Of a stretch of 64,000 bases of DNA, positions 29,164 through 38,636 are shown piece after piece. The translations under genes and the position numbers were made by a program. The stretch is taken from NCBI GenBank assembly GCA_030433255.1, contig JAUIMI010000001.1:211378-275377 (forward strand), given 5' to 3'. How positions within the stretch are numbered: the stretch's first letter is position 1; every line of letters starts with the position of its first letter. The DNA comes from a bacterium (GTDB lineage: Bacteria > Patescibacteriota > Minisyncoccia > Phycocordibacterales > UBA1006). The notes beneath the pieces are model-generated. The model ran no database searches. It was not told the DNA's origin and was given only the letters and a program-made list of their open reading frames with translations.

Positions 29164-29718
29164 ATGGAATATAATTTACAAAACAATGAACAGGAACCAG
29201 TTATTATTAAAGAAAAAAGTACTTCGCGTAACAGTGTTTGGTATTGGGTTTTAGGGGTCCTTATTCTAGCTCTTGTCGGCTGGTATGGATATGCAGCTGG
29301 TTGGTTTACGCAAAATAATAATAATAATGACGTAATGATTCCTGTAGAACAAAATAACGGAATAGGGGATGGGGCACTTCCTATTAATGCTGCTCCGATT
29401 GATTCTGTAAGTATTGAAACACTTGAAAGTTTCCCAGTTCAGCAGGTACTAGTAGTTTCAGGGAGTTTACCTAATGGATGTACCTATTTAGAAACACCAA
29501 GTCAACTGCGTGATGGAAATGTGTTCTACATAACACTAGAGACTCGTACAGAAGGTGAATTATGTACACAAGCTCTTGTTCCATATACAGAAAGAATTCC
29601 ACTTCAGGTAAATAATTTACCGGCAGGTGTATACATCGTTAATGTTAATGGTAGGGAAATTAGTTTTGAGTTAGAGAACGATAATACTCTTGACTTTACT
29701 GCGGGTTCAGATAAATAA
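29164..29718 (+). CDS. Membrane-anchored protein of unknown function
   Basis: A 184-aa protein has a charged 26-residue cytoplasmic tail, one membrane helix (about 27-45), an Asn-rich spacer and a C-terminal beta domain (about 90-175). Two Cys (in NGCTYLE and ELCTQAL) could form a disulfide. The pattern CTQALVPYTERIPLQVNNL then AGVYIVNVNG recurs in many bacterial envelope proteins without known function. The start at 29164 was chosen because the earlier codons lie over the likely promoter (TATAAT about 13 nt upstream). Confidence 0.65.
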   Translation: MEYNLQNNEQEPVIIKEKSTSRNSVWYWVLGVLILALVGWYGYAAGWFTQNNNNNDVMIPVEQNNGIGDGALPINAAPIDSVSIETLESFPVQQVLVVSGSLPNGCTYLETPSQLRDGNVFYITLETRTEGELCTQALVPYTERIPLQVNNLPAGVYIVNVNGREISFELENDNTLDFTAGSDK

Positions 29719-29719
29719 T

Positions 29720-29753
29720 AAAAAAAGAAGAGTATATTAACTCTTCTTTTTTT
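29720..29753. terminator. Bidirectional terminator
   Basis: Stem AAAAAAGAAGAGT/ACTCTTCTTTTTT overlaps the last codons of the leftward pseudouridine synthase gene (its Lys-Lys-Lys-Lys-Ser tail). Confidence 0.9.
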
Positions 29754-30465
29754 TATGATAAGTTATGGCACCGGTGTTTTTTAAATCATTACATTGTCTT
29801 TCTGATAGCTTCTTAAAATTACCAGGTAACATTTTAGGGGCAGTAATGTTGTGGATACGTATTCTCTTGAGTGATAATACCGTAAGTCTACATGCATTGG
29901 CCATCCTTCTGATTTGGTGCTTACGTCCTTCTTTAAGTGTTATAGAAAAAACATGATTGTTAATTTTCTTTGCCTTAGCTGGAAGTGTCCATCCATCTTC
30001 TAATTTCATTCCACGAGACATTTCTTCCATCATTCGTGGGGTTATTTTTTCTCGTACGGTTACAATGTATTCTTTTTCTATTGCGTGATCTTTCCCTGTA
30101 ATAGCCTTGGTAACCATTCCATCATTAGATAGTAAAATAAGCCCTTCACTTTCCTTATCTAACCTTCCAACTGTATTCAGGTGTTTAAACTGAGGAAATA
30201 CATCAAAGATATTTTTTTCTCCATCAGAATCTTTTGAAGATATATACCCACGAGGTTTGTATACAAGTATCGTTTCTTTCTCTGACATCGTTAAGGAAAC
30301 GTTTTTTGAGTAAGTGAGTGTATCTTTTTCTGGATTTATTTTATCACCTGCTTGTGGACGTTTGCCGTTTACTAAAATATCACCTGATTCTAAAAAACGT
30401 TTAGCCTCACGTCTCGACATAATACCTTGTTCCGAAAGATATTTTTCTATTCGAATAAGAGACAT
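29737..30465 (-). CDS. RsuA/RluB/RluF-type pseudouridine synthase
   Basis: The enzyme converts uridine to pseudouridine in rRNA. An N-terminal S4 RNA-binding domain (residues 1-50, IRIEKYLSEQGIMSRREAKR) precedes the catalytic domain with GRLDKESEGLILLSNDG and catalytic Asp103. Length 242 aa. Sequence fits the RluF/RluB branch but the target site cannot be assigned. Its stop codon is 27 nt into the shared terminator region. Confidence 0.9.
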   Translation of the reverse strand: MSLIRIEKYLSEQGIMSRREAKRFLESGDILVNGKRPQAGDKINPEKDTLTYSKNVSLTMSEKETILVYKPRGYISSKDSDGEKNIFDVFPQFKHLNTVGRLDKESEGLILLSNDGMVTKAITGKDHAIEKEYIVTVREKITPRMMEEMSRGMKLEDGWTLPAKAKKINNHVFSITLKEGRKHQIRRMANACRLTVLSLKRIRIHNITAPKMLPGNFKKLSERQCNDLKNTGAITYHKKKKS

Positions 30466-30467
30466 AA

Positions 30468-32096
30468 CTAGTTTTCCTTAATAAAGAATGACCAAATATG
30501 CCGTGTTCTTTTATACCAATCTCCTATGGTATTAAATCTATCTGATGATTTTGATATTGAGAAATGAGTATTATGTATTGTATTAGGCAGTATGTAGATA
30601 TATGAAGGGGAATAGAGGAATATTGCTGGTGTTGTTTCTGTTATCTTTTCATCTAGAGACTCTAGGTCAGATATTTTGTTTGATCGTAAGTTTATAAGTT
30701 CTGTATCTACGTCTGAATTTTTAAATAGGCTCATGTTAAGACCTGGGTCACTTATTTGTGAAGAGTGCCAAAATGCATACATATCACTTGGTTTCTCGAC
30801 TTCATATCCAAAGAGGAGTGATTCATATTCACGAGGACGCATAACATTTTGGTTTAAGTTTCCTTGGTCATATGAGCGTATAGTTACTTTCATACCAATA
30901 TTCCTTAAATCGGCAACAATGGATTCGGCGACATTTTGCATGTCTTCTATGTTAGGAATTGAAATACTAAATCCTAGCTCCTCAGGATTTCCATCTATTG
31001 TTTTTTGATATATACCAGAATCATTTTTCTCCCATCCTTCTTCCTCGATAAGTGCTATTGATTTTTCTGGTGAAAACATATCTGATGTTTCAAAACCAAA
31101 AGCTGAATTAATTGGTGCTGCGTAATTATTAAACACCGTTGCGGTTATATCTTTTTTATTAATTCCGTAATTAATAGCCTCTCGAATTTTTTGAGACTTT
31201 AAGATTGGTTGCCTTTCTTGGTTTATAAATAGGGCAAACACTCGTGGTAGTGTTGCACTATGAATTGTCGCGTTTTTATTCAACTTAAGTAGGGTATGAG
31301 GAGATACTCCGTATACAGCGTCTATCTTCCCGCTATTAAATGCTTTAACGAGTGATTCTTCGTTGTCATAAAATATGGTATTTATATGAGTAATATATGG
31401 ACTTTCGATACTCTTTTTAGAATAACGTAAATGGTATTCTGATGGAATTCCTTCTTCCGAAGTTGTAATTGATTTGACGTGGTAAGGACCATACCCAATC
31501 GGTTCAGTATTATATTTACTAAATATAAATTCTTGGGAGTTTATATTATCCCAGATGTGTTTAGGTAGTATCCCCAGTTCTAGATTATAAAGAAAATCGT
31601 TGAAAGGGCGTGCAAGTTTAAAGAGCACGGTATGCTGGTCAATTTTTTCAGCAACAACACCTTGCCATTTAGTTTGAAGTGGGCTTTTAATCATTGAGTC
31701 TTGTATTGACTCAATGGTAAAAATTACATCATCTGCAGTGAGAAGAATTTCGTTTTCAAAATATATATCATTCCGTAAATGGAGGGTATATTGCAAACCA
31801 TCATCTGATGTTTCTATGTTTTCAGCAAGGTGATAAAAAGTGTTACCGTTTCTGTCGATGCTTAAGATTGGGGTAAAAATAAGTCGAGTTAAGTCTAAAT
31901 CAGCTTGAGATTGAGCAAGTACAGGATTAATAAAACGAGGTGCCCCAACAATACCTTCCGTGATTGTTCCTCCTTGTGTTTTAATCTGAGTGTTTTTCGT
32001 ACTGTTGTTTTGCCATAGAATACCTACAAGACCGATAGCAAAAAGCAGAAAAAAAACACGAAAAAGTACCAAAGTGTTTTTTTTGAAAAAATTCAT
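30468..32096 (-). CDS. Peptide/nickel-type ABC solute-binding protein (SBP family 5)
   Basis: A 542-aa protein has an N-terminal membrane anchor (about 8-26) and a periplasm-type binding fold: GGTITEGIVGAPRFINPVLA at the start of the mature part, then DLDLTRLIFTPIL and a LHLRNDIYFEN strand as in OppA/DppA. No permease or ATPase genes are near, so it may work with a remote transporter or as a stand-alone surface receptor. The start at 32096 follows secG by 1 nt; the longer in-frame start overlaps secG. The two genes are probably one unit. Confidence 0.88.
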   Translation of the reverse strand: MNFFKKNTLVLFRVFFLLFAIGLVGILWQNNSTKNTQIKTQGGTITEGIVGAPRFINPVLAQSQADLDLTRLIFTPILSIDRNGNTFYHLAENIETSDDGLQYTLHLRNDIYFENEILLTADDVIFTIESIQDSMIKSPLQTKWQGVVAEKIDQHTVLFKLARPFNDFLYNLELGILPKHIWDNINSQEFIFSKYNTEPIGYGPYHVKSITTSEEGIPSEYHLRYSKKSIESPYITHINTIFYDNEESLVKAFNSGKIDAVYGVSPHTLLKLNKNATIHSATLPRVFALFINQERQPILKSQKIREAINYGINKKDITATVFNNYAAPINSAFGFETSDMFSPEKSIALIEEEGWEKNDSGIYQKTIDGNPEELGFSISIPNIEDMQNVAESIVADLRNIGMKVTIRSYDQGNLNQNVMRPREYESLLFGYEVEKPSDMYAFWHSSQISDPGLNMSLFKNSDVDTELINLRSNKISDLESLDEKITETTPAIFLYSPSYIYILPNTIHNTHFSISKSSDRFNTIGDWYKRTRHIWSFFIKEN

Positions 32097-32097
32097 A

Positions 32098-32331
32098 TTA
32101 TTTTGTGATAACAACAGCAATGGATACGATAGTAAATAGAACCGCAATTACGATCGCAGATTGAAAGAGTGTTTTTTCGCCACCTCGGCGAGTATTTTTT
32201 GTTGTCTCTATTGAATCACTTCCTCCAAATGCTCCACCTAAAGATTCTTCAGAACGTTGAAGTAAAATAACAATAATAAGTAAAACTGATAAAATGATTT
32301 GTAATGTTGGTAATATATTAATAAGCGTCAT
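32098..32331 (-). CDS. secG: Protein-export membrane protein SecG
   Basis: SecG is the small accessory subunit of the SecYEG translocon. Two membrane helices flank the family motif LLQRSEESLGGAFGG. Length 77 aa is normal. It shares a leftward unit with the binding protein. Confidence 0.95.
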   Translation of the reverse strand: MTLINILPTLQIILSVLLIIVILLQRSEESLGGAFGGSDSIETTKNTRRGGEKTLFQSAIVIAVLFTIVSIAVVITK

Positions 32332-32431
32332 ATACCGTGTATGGTAGCAAAATCATTCTTAAAAGAAAATTGACGATTACATAATCTATTACCTTGCAAT
32401 AACATTATTTTTGTCTCAGTCATATTTTTGC

Positions 32432-32437
32432 TATAAT
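32432..32437 (+). promoter_or_regulatory. -10 box
   Basis: TATAAT ends 7 nt before the ATG at 32445. Confidence 0.5.
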
Positions 32438-32444
32438 TATTTTC

Positions 32445-32993
32445 ATGAACGAAGTTAAATATCAAATCACTCAATTTATTTTTCTTATTATTTTAGGACT
32501 TGGTGCTTATTGGGCATTAACCCATTTAGATACAGGGGTAAGTTATAGTCGAGATCAGGTCGTAGAAGATGTCGAAGTTCAAGACATGAATCCAGATCAA
32601 ATTGTTAATTCAGTAAATAACGAAAACGTGCTTAATGCTGATGACCAAGAAGCTAACCCAACCGAAGAAGCTAACCCAACCGAAGAAGCTAACCCAACCG
32701 AAGAAGTAGAAACTGTAACTGATGAAAATGAAAATCAAGAGCTTATTGATGCATTACAAAAACTTGTTGATGATAATGTAACGATGGATTCTGGTTCAAA
32801 TGGTACACGTGTTGGTACTGTTCAAGAATTCTTGGCGGTGTATTTCGAAGATAGAAATGTATCAATTGATAATGATTTTGGTCCAACAACAAAAGGGCTT
32901 GTTAGAGATTTCCAACAAGCAGAGTTAGGTGGAGGAGATGGTCGTATTGGTCCTAATACCTTAGGGGCAATGGTTGAGTATCTAGAAAATTAA
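32445..32993 (+). CDS. Membrane-anchored peptidoglycan-binding-domain protein
   Basis: An N-terminal membrane helix (about 9-26) is followed by an acidic low-complexity spacer with a threefold repeat of six residues (ANPTEE), then a PG_binding_1-like domain (about 115-182) with TVQEFLAVYF, FGPTTKGLVRDFQQA and GRIGPNTLGAM. Such domains bind the cell wall without hydrolysing it. Length is 182 aa. No catalytic domain is present. Confidence 0.8.
   Translation: MNEVKYQITQFIFLIILGLGAYWALTHLDTGVSYSRDQVVEDVEVQDMNPDQIVNSVNNENVLNADDQEANPTEEANPTEEANPTEEVETVTDENENQELIDALQKLVDDNVTMDSGSNGTRVGTVQEFLAVYFEDRNVSIDNDFGPTTKGLVRDFQQAELGGGDGRIGPNTLGAMVEYLEN
32652..32705 (+). repeat. Three identical 18-bp tandem repeats
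   Basis: The unit GCTAACCCAACCGAAGAA occurs three times without a mismatch and in frame (Ala-Asn-Pro-Thr-Glu-Glu). Perfect identity suggests recent expansion; copy number could vary between strains and alter spacer length. Confidence 0.95.
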
Positions 32994-33021
32994 AAAATAG
33001 ATAAATATTTTGTTATCTACA

Positions 33022-33067
33022 AAAAAAGAACGCGAGTCGTATAAAAATATGATTCGCGTTCTTTTTT
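33022..33067 (+). terminator. Strong terminator
   Basis: A long stem with core AAAAAAGAACGCGA/TCGCGTTCTTTTTT extends through further pairs to a small loop. Confidence 0.9.
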
Positions 33068-33068
33068 C

Positions 33069-33097
33069 TTGCAACTTACCGTACACAAATTTATACT
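33069..33097 (+). promoter_or_regulatory. Promoter of pth
   Basis: TTGCAA and TATACT are 17 nt apart, and the -10 box ends 6 nt before ATG 33104. This is the clearest two-box leaderless promoter in the window. Confidence 0.65.
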
Positions 33098-33103
33098 TAA
33101 CGT

Positions 33104-33655
33104 ATGCTATATTTTATCGGACTCGGAAACCCTGGAGAAAAATATCAATATACCAAACATAATATTGCGTGGATTGTTTTCGATGCGTTATTTTCTGATG
33201 GTTGGAGCTTTCATAAATACATGAACGCTGAAATACGCACAGGTCACGATGGTTTATATATTAAACCACAAACATTTATGAATAAATCTGGTGAAGTTGT
33301 TTCTTTCTTGAAAAAAGAAATTAATTTTGAACCTGAACACATTATTGTTGTGTATGACGATATTGATTTGGTGTTTGGTGACGTTCGTGTTTCGTATGAT
33401 CGTGGTGATGGTGGTCATAACGGTATGAAATCAATCACAAACCATTTGGGTTCAAAAAAGACAATTCGCATACGTATTGGTGTTTCCAAAAAAATAGAAG
33501 GAGGGTATTTGGCAAAACCAAACGTGCTTGGAAATTTTTCTCTAGATGAGCAAGAATTTATTACATATGAAATAGCACCAAAAATCGAAAGAATCATTCA
33601 AAGTTTAAGAGAAGAGGGGAGAGAAAAAACAATGAGTAAGTATAATATAAAATAA
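33104..33655 (+). CDS. pth: Peptidyl-tRNA hydrolase
   Basis: Pth frees tRNA from prematurely released peptidyl-tRNA. The N-terminus FIGLGNPGEKYQYTKHNIAW has Asn9 and catalytic His19; KPQTFMNKSGE, VVYDDIDL and GGHNGMKS are further family motifs. Length 183 aa is normal. Leaderless promoter, own terminator. Confidence 0.95.
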   Translation: MLYFIGLGNPGEKYQYTKHNIAWIVFDALFSDGWSFHKYMNAEIRTGHDGLYIKPQTFMNKSGEVVSFLKKEINFEPEHIIVVYDDIDLVFGDVRVSYDRGDGGHNGMKSITNHLGSKKTIRIRIGVSKKIEGGYLAKPNVLGNFSLDEQEFITYEIAPKIERIIQSLREEGREKTMSKYNIK

Positions 33656-33674
33656 AAACACCCTAAGGTGTTTT
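33654..33674. terminator. Bidirectional terminator between pth and rpsA
   Basis: Stem AAAAACACC/GGTGTTTTT with a CTAA loop lies 3 nt from the rpsA stop codon. Confidence 0.85.
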
Positions 33675-33677
33675 TTA

Positions 33678-34754
33678 TTATGCTTCGTTTTTGAATGAAA
33701 GCGTAAGTTTTTGTTCTTTTGGTTCAAATGTTGTAATAGTGAAATCGTATGCTTGCCCAAGACCAAGTTCTGATTTTAATGCTTTGTCAGATTCAAATTC
33801 TGAAATATGAACTAATCCAGCAACCCCTTGTTCGATTGAAACGAGTGCTCCGTGTTTGTTATGTTTAATAACAACACCGTTTACCGTGTCACCAATTTTG
33901 TACCGATTTTCAACAGTTGTCCATGGGTTTTCTGTAAGCGTTTTAATCGAAAATGAGATTTTTCCATCTTTGATTTCAATAATTTTTGCTTTTACCGTGT
34001 CTCCTACTTTGTATAGAGTTCGTGGGTTTTCAACCAATGACCATGCCATTTCTGAAATGTGTACAAGTCCTTCAACTCCTTCTTCAAGTTTTAAGAAGAT
34101 TCCAAAATCAACGAGACCAGTAACTTCACATTCTATAACATCTCCAACAGAGTATTTTGATGGAACTGATTTTTCACGTGTTCCAGCTCGTTCTCCTTTT
34201 TCGGAGAAGATAAGTTTCCCTTCTTTTGGATTAACTGTTAAAACGTTTACTGCTAATTTTTGACCAACAAGTTTCTTTAATTGATTTACAATTGCGTCCT
34301 TATCTCCTGATTCAACACGTGGATAGTGTTCGGCATTTAGTTGTGATGCAGGTAAGAACCCAGAAATTCCATTCCAATCAAGCATAAGCCCACCTTTGTT
34401 TGCTTCCTTAACAACAATTTCTAATGTTGTTCCTGATTTTAATGCTTCTTCTGCTTCTCCCCAAGCAAGAGCTTGTTTAGCTTCTTTTAGAGAGAGTTCA
34501 ATATATCCGTTATTATTTTCTAGCTCTACGATTTTTGCAGAAATAGTATCTCCAGCATTTAATGCTCGGATCATGTCTCGAGCAGTAAGATATTCTTTAC
34601 CGTAGATAATTCCTGTTCCGTGTGGATGCAGGTCTACAAATACTTGAGTACCTTGGATACTAATAACTTTTCCTTCAATTAATTCTCCAACTTCAAGAGC
34701 TGGTGTTTCTGATCCTGAAAGTAATTTTCCAAGAATAGTGTTTGATAAATCCAT
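33678..34754 (-). CDS. rpsA: Ribosomal protein S1-like (four S1 domains)
   Basis: Four S1/OB repeats are visible at about 20-88, 100-180, 200-272 and 285-356, with repeat signatures such as GEVIECEVTGLVDFGIFLKL (split over repeat 3) and EGVEGLVHISEM. Length 358 aa is shorter than the six-repeat E. coli protein but normal for Firmicute-like S1. S1 binds AU-rich mRNA, which matters here because start sites lack Shine-Dalgarno motifs. The gene has a hairpin in its own leader. Confidence 0.9.
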   Translation of the reverse strand: MDLSNTILGKLLSGSETPALEVGELIEGKVISIQGTQVFVDLHPHGTGIIYGKEYLTARDMIRALNAGDTISAKIVELENNNGYIELSLKEAKQALAWGEAEEALKSGTTLEIVVKEANKGGLMLDWNGISGFLPASQLNAEHYPRVESGDKDAIVNQLKKLVGQKLAVNVLTVNPKEGKLIFSEKGERAGTREKSVPSKYSVGDVIECEVTGLVDFGIFLKLEEGVEGLVHISEMAWSLVENPRTLYKVGDTVKAKIIEIKDGKISFSIKTLTENPWTTVENRYKIGDTVNGVVIKHNKHGALVSIEQGVAGLVHISEFESDKALKSELGLGQAYDFTITTFEPKEQKLTLSFKNEA

Positions 34755-34771
34755 AATAATTTAAAATAAAT

Positions 34772-34792
34772 ACCGCATGTTAAAATGCGGTT
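34772..34792 (-). promoter_or_regulatory. Hairpin in rpsA leader
   Basis: On the minus strand ACCGCAT and ATGCGGT form a 7-bp stem with a 6-nt loop about 18 nt before the rpsA ATG, followed by ATTTATTTT. There is no upstream leftward gene within 2 kb to need a terminator, so a regulatory role (attenuation or S1 self-control) is plausible. Confidence 0.45.
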
Positions 34793-35129
34793 TCCTAATT
34801 AGTTGAATTGCTCTTTCTTTATCTATAACTATCACTATGCAAAAGAGAAGGGTTACAATTCAAACCGCTAATAATATTAGGTTGATATATATATTACGTA
34901 TATTTATTCTTTTTGCAATTATATTATATCGTTTGTTGTATTATTACGGTATTCGTAATTTAAGGCTTTTATTTACTGTTTTAAGCCATTTTTCTTAAGA
35001 AAGTTTATATAATTTGATTTTTATACAAAAAAAATCGCTTAAAACATACTTATTATCCATTTTTAGGAGTTTTTTTATTTCAGCGGAAAAAATAGAGGTT
35101 TTACGGTAGAATTATGATATAATGTAGTT
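34793..35129. other. Intergenic region, no confident gene
   Basis: This AT-rich gap separates divergent rpsA and the MBL-fold gene. It holds a 53-codon frame at 34837-34998 on the plus strand (MQKRRVTIQTANN..., one hydrophobic helix) which may be chance or a tiny membrane protein (about 20% likely). Nothing else is recognised apart from the -10 box near the right end. Confidence 0.5.
35118..35123 (+). promoter_or_regulatory. -10 box of MBL-fold gene
   Basis: TATAAT ends 6 nt before the ATG at 35130. Confidence 0.55.
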
Positions 35130-35768
35130 ATGATTATTACATACCACGGAAAGCAATTTTTTAAGATATCCCAAGGAGATACTACTATTGCTGTTAACCC
35201 TTTATCAAAAGAAAACACCCTACAAATAAAACCAACAAAGTTTGGGTCTGATGTTGCATTATGCACAACAAGACATCCAAACTATGAAGGTTTTGATAAT
35301 ACAGAATACTCTGGTAAAGAACCTTTTAAAATATATGGACCAGGAAGTTATGAGGTAAATGGGAATTCATACGTAGGTTTTCAATCAGCTGCAAGAATAG
35401 ATGACACTGATTATATTAATACTATTTATTTTTTTAATCTTGAAGGTATTTCGTTTTGTTTTTTAGGGGATTTAGCAACTGCTGACATTGATCAAAAAAC
35501 AAAAGAGTACATAGAATCAGTTGATGTTATTTTTGTACCTATTGGTGGAAATGGAACCCTTGATCCTGTGCAAGCGGTAAAAGTAACAAAAGCTTTTTCA
35601 CCAAAAGTTATTATTCCAATGGATTATGGGTCTGATAGGGAGAAAAATTCATTAGAAACATTTCTTAAAGAATCATCAAGTAAAGCAGAGGCTGAAGAAA
35701 AATATGTATTCACTAAAAGAGAGATTGAACCACTTACAGGGCATGTAGTAGTGCTTGAACAGCAGTAA
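35130..35768 (+). CDS. Metallo-beta-lactamase-fold protein (UlaG/YtkL-like), degenerate site
   Basis: A 212-aa protein has the opening MIITYHGKQFFKISQGDTTI and AVNPL typical of the beta-lactamase-like Lactamase_B_3 group. The HxHxDH metal motif is degenerate (CTTRHPNYEGF), while the later FLGDL and a PIGGNGTLDP segment are kept. It may bind one metal or none. The next gene begins 2 nt downstream and gyrA overlaps that, suggesting one transcription unit. Confidence 0.75.
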   Translation: MIITYHGKQFFKISQGDTTIAVNPLSKENTLQIKPTKFGSDVALCTTRHPNYEGFDNTEYSGKEPFKIYGPGSYEVNGNSYVGFQSAARIDDTDYINTIYFFNLEGISFCFLGDLATADIDQKTKEYIESVDVIFVPIGGNGTLDPVQAVKVTKAFSPKVIIPMDYGSDREKNSLETFLKESSSKAEAEEKYVFTKREIEPLTGHVVVLEQQ

Positions 35769-35769
35769 T

Positions 35770-36150
35770 ATGAAAAAACATATTCAAAAATTAAAAGAAA
35801 AACCCGATCATCATAAACAAAAAATAGCTCACACAATGGCAATTATTGTGACAGCTATTATTGTGATTGTATGGATTATTATTCGTATTGTAGTACCAGA
35901 ACAAGAATCAAATACACCAGAAGAAAAAAACTCATTCTCTATTAGTAATACTCTTGAATCAATTTTCACTACTACAAGTTCAGAATTAGCTGATATCCAA
36001 GAGGAATTTAATGATCAACCTACTTTTGAGGAGTTACTACAGCAGACACAACAGGAATCTGATTTAGAAGAAAATACAGAAAACAATCCTGATTTAAACG
36101 AATTAGAACAAGAATCAAATGGCACAAGAACAGAAACAACAACAGAATAG
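35770..36150 (+). CDS. Small membrane-anchored protein, unknown function
   Basis: A Lys-rich cytoplasmic N-terminus (about 25 residues), one membrane helix (about 26-45) and an acidic Glu/Gln/Thr-rich tail make up 126 aa. The start at ATG 35770 was chosen because it follows the upstream stop by 1 nt; a longer in-frame start overlaps that gene. Its 3' end overlaps the gyrA start by 32 nt in another frame. The family is not recognised. Confidence 0.55.
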   Translation: MKKHIQKLKEKPDHHKQKIAHTMAIIVTAIIVIVWIIIRIVVPEQESNTPEEKNSFSISNTLESIFTTTSSELADIQEEFNDQPTFEELLQQTQQESDLEENTENNPDLNELEQESNGTRTETTTE

Positions 36151-38569
36151 TAATATTGTTCCAATGAATATTACGGAAGAAATGAAAGAATCATTCATTG
36201 CATATGCAATGAGTGTTATTACGTCACGTGCGCTTCCTGATGTTCGTGATGGACTGAAACCTGTTCATCGACGTATTTTATTTGCGATGAATGACATTGG
36301 ACTTACATCAGCAGCACGATTTAAAAAATCCGCAACGATTGTCGGAGATGTGCTTGGTAAATATCACCCACATGGTGATTCATCTGTGTATGATGCAATG
36401 GTTGGTATGTCTCAAGATTTTTCATATCGATACCCATTAGTTTGGGGACAAGGTAACTTCGGTTCTATCGATGGTGATTCAGCAGCGGCATATCGTTATA
36501 CCGAAGCAAAAATGGAAAAAATCTCCGCAGAACTACTGAGAGATATTGAAAAAGATACTGTCGATTTTATTGCAAATTATGATGACACGAGGCAAGAACC
36601 AACAGTACTTCCTACTGCTGTTCCTACCTTGCTCCTAAACGGTGGGTTGGGAATTGCTGTAGGTATGGCAACGAATATCCCTCCTCATAATCTTGGAGAA
36701 GTCATTGATGCGACTGTTGCACTTATTGATAATCCAAAAACATCTTCTGATGATTTACTAGAATATGTTCAGGGTCCAGATTTTCCATTAGGTGCTATTG
36801 CCTACAATACTGAAGACATTAAAAATGCGTACGCAACTGGGCGTGGAAAAGTAACCGTACGAGGTGAAGCCGAAATCGTAGAAACTAAAAAGGGTGGACA
36901 TAGAATTGTTATTACTTCTATTCCGTATCGTGTTAATAAACAAAACCTTATCGTAAAAATTGCAGATTTAGTACGTGATAAAAAAATTAAAGGAATCAAG
37001 GCGCTCCGTGATGAGTCAGCGAAAGATATTCGTATTGTTGTAGATTTAAAAGGCTCAGCACAACCACGACGTGTTCTTAATTATTTATATAAACATACAC
37101 AGTTACAAGAAAATTTTAACTATAATATGGTGTGTTTGGTTGATGGGGTTCCACAAACACTAGGATTAAAAGATATTCTTGAATATTTCATACAGCATCG
37201 GCAAGAAGTAGTTCGCCGTCGTACTGAATTTGATTTACGAAAAGCAGAAACTCGTGCACATATTTTAGAAGGATTGAATAAAGCGCTTGATCATATTGAT
37301 GAGGTAATTGCGCTTATTAAAAAATCAAAAGATTCAGGGGAAGCTCGAACTAATCTGATGAAAAAATTTAAGTTCTCTGAAATTCAAGCAAATGCAATCT
37401 TAGATATGAAACTGCAAAAACTTGCTGGGCTTGAACGTAAGAAAATAGAAGACGAATTAAAAGAAATTCTAAAATACATAAAAGAGCTCAAAACACTTCT
37501 TGGAAGTGTTACTAAGATGCTTGGAGTTATCAAAGATGAACTTCTTGAAATTAAAGATAAATATAACGACGAAAGGCGTACTCGTATTATTGAAGGAGCA
37601 GTAAATTCTATCAAAGATGAAGATCTTATTCCGCAGAAGGAATTTGCTATGGTGTATACCCAAAATGGATACATAAAACGAACTGACCCATCAGAGTATA
37701 AAACACAAAAACGTGGTGGTGTTGGTGTAGTTGATTTAAATACAAAAGACGAAGATATTGTGACCCATTTCTTAACAGGGAATTCTCATAGTGATGTATT
37801 ATTCTTCTCTGATACTGGTAAGGTATACCAAACAAAAATGTACGATCTTCCAGAAGGGCGTCGTTCGACAAAAGGGAAATCTATTAAAAACTTCTTGCCA
37901 CTGACCGGTGAAGAAAAAATTACATCCATTCTTACTGTTCCAAAAGGAAAGGAATTAGAAAAATTCACTCTATTCTTTACTACTAAAAAAGGAACGGTTA
38001 AAAGGGTTCCAGCAGATGCCTTTAAAAACGTACGTGCTAACGGACTTATTGCTATTAATCTTAAAAATGATGATGAACTTCTTGATGTTCGATTTACCAA
38101 AGATGGCGATGAAATGATGTTGATTACTCAGCTCGGTCAATCAATCCGATTTGCTGTTGATGATATTAGATCTATGGGGAGAACGGCAGGTGGTGTTAAG
38201 GGTATGACGCTTAAACCAGATGACATGATTGTAGGTACCGGAGTTGTTAGAACTGATAACGACAATGATAAAGAGTTACTTGTTGTTTCTGAAAACGGGT
38301 ACGGGAAACGAACTGATTTGAGCGAATATAAAATCCAAGGACGAGGAGGTTCAGGTATTAAGACCATGAATGTCACTGAAAAAACCGGAGCGCTTATTGG
38401 TGCACGAATTGTTGTTGGAGAAGCAAAAGAAATTTTGGCTATGAGTCAAAATTCTCAAGTGATAAGAACTGGTATTGATTCAGTTTCTGTCCTTGGTCGA
38501 GCAACACAAGGAGTACGTATTATGAAGCTTCGCGATGGAGATTCAGTTGCTTCATTTACGCTTATATAA
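36119..38569 (+). CDS. gyrA: DNA gyrase subunit A
   Basis: Type IIA topoisomerase breakage-reunion subunit. The N-terminal domain has [12 protein letters not shown], where Ser88 and Asp92 match E. coli Ser83 and Asp87 (quinolone-sensitive residues), and catalytic Tyr127 in AYRYTEAKM. The C-terminal beta-pinwheel (about 510-816) contains a GyrA-box-like QKRGGVG and repeats such as [10 protein letters not shown], which favours GyrA over ParC. Length 816 aa is typical. gyrB is not nearby. A shorter start at Met16 is possible. Confidence 0.93.
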   Translation: MAQEQKQQQNSNIVPMNITEEMKESFIAYAMSVITSRALPDVRDGLKPVHRRILFAMNDIGLTSAARFKKSATIVGDVLGKYHPHGDSSVYDAMVGMSQDFSYRYPLVWGQGNFGSIDGDSAAAYRYTEAKMEKISAELLRDIEKDTVDFIANYDDTRQEPTVLPTAVPTLLLNGGLGIAVGMATNIPPHNLGEVIDATVALIDNPKTSSDDLLEYVQGPDFPLGAIAYNTEDIKNAYATGRGKVTVRGEAEIVETKKGGHRIVITSIPYRVNKQNLIVKIADLVRDKKIKGIKALRDESAKDIRIVVDLKGSAQPRRVLNYLYKHTQLQENFNYNMVCLVDGVPQTLGLKDILEYFIQHRQEVVRRRTEFDLRKAETRAHILEGLNKALDHIDEVIALIKKSKDSGEARTNLMKKFKFSEIQANAILDMKLQKLAGLERKKIEDELKEILKYIKELKTLLGSVTKMLGVIKDELLEIKDKYNDERRTRIIEGAVNSIKDEDLIPQKEFAMVYTQNGYIKRTDPSEYKTQKRGGVGVVDLNTKDEDIVTHFLTGNSHSDVLFFSDTGKVYQTKMYDLPEGRRSTKGKSIKNFLPLTGEEKITSILTVPKGKELEKFTLFFTTKKGTVKRVPADAFKNVRANGLIAINLKNDDELLDVRFTKDGDEMMLITQLGQSIRFAVDDIRSMGRTAGGVKGMTLKPDDMIVGTGVVRTDNDNDKELLVVSENGYGKRTDLSEYKIQGRGGSGIKTMNVTEKTGALIGARIVVGEAKEILAMSQNSQVIRTGIDSVSVLGRATQGVRIMKLRDGDSVASFTLI

Positions 38570-38594
38570 AACACTTTTTTTAAAAGGTGTTTTT
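38568..38594 (+). terminator. Terminator after gyrA
   Basis: Stem AAAACAC-TTTT/AAAAGGTGTTTT with a bulge and T-run covers the gyrA stop. Confidence 0.75.
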
Positions 38595-38623
38595 TATTAC
38601 TATAATTTTTTGTCTGTTTTTGA

Positions 38624-38629
38624 TATAAT
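38624..38629 (+). promoter_or_regulatory. -10 box of methyltransferase gene
   Basis: TATAAT ends 7 nt before ATG 38637 and fixes that start. Confidence 0.55.
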
Positions 38630-38636
38630 TAACGAT

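Noticed and set aside
34837-34998. 53-codon plus-strand ORF upstream of the MBL-fold gene
   Set aside because: AT-rich, Ile/Leu/Tyr-heavy composition fits chance; no close -10 box or conserved feature. Mentioned only in the intergenic note.
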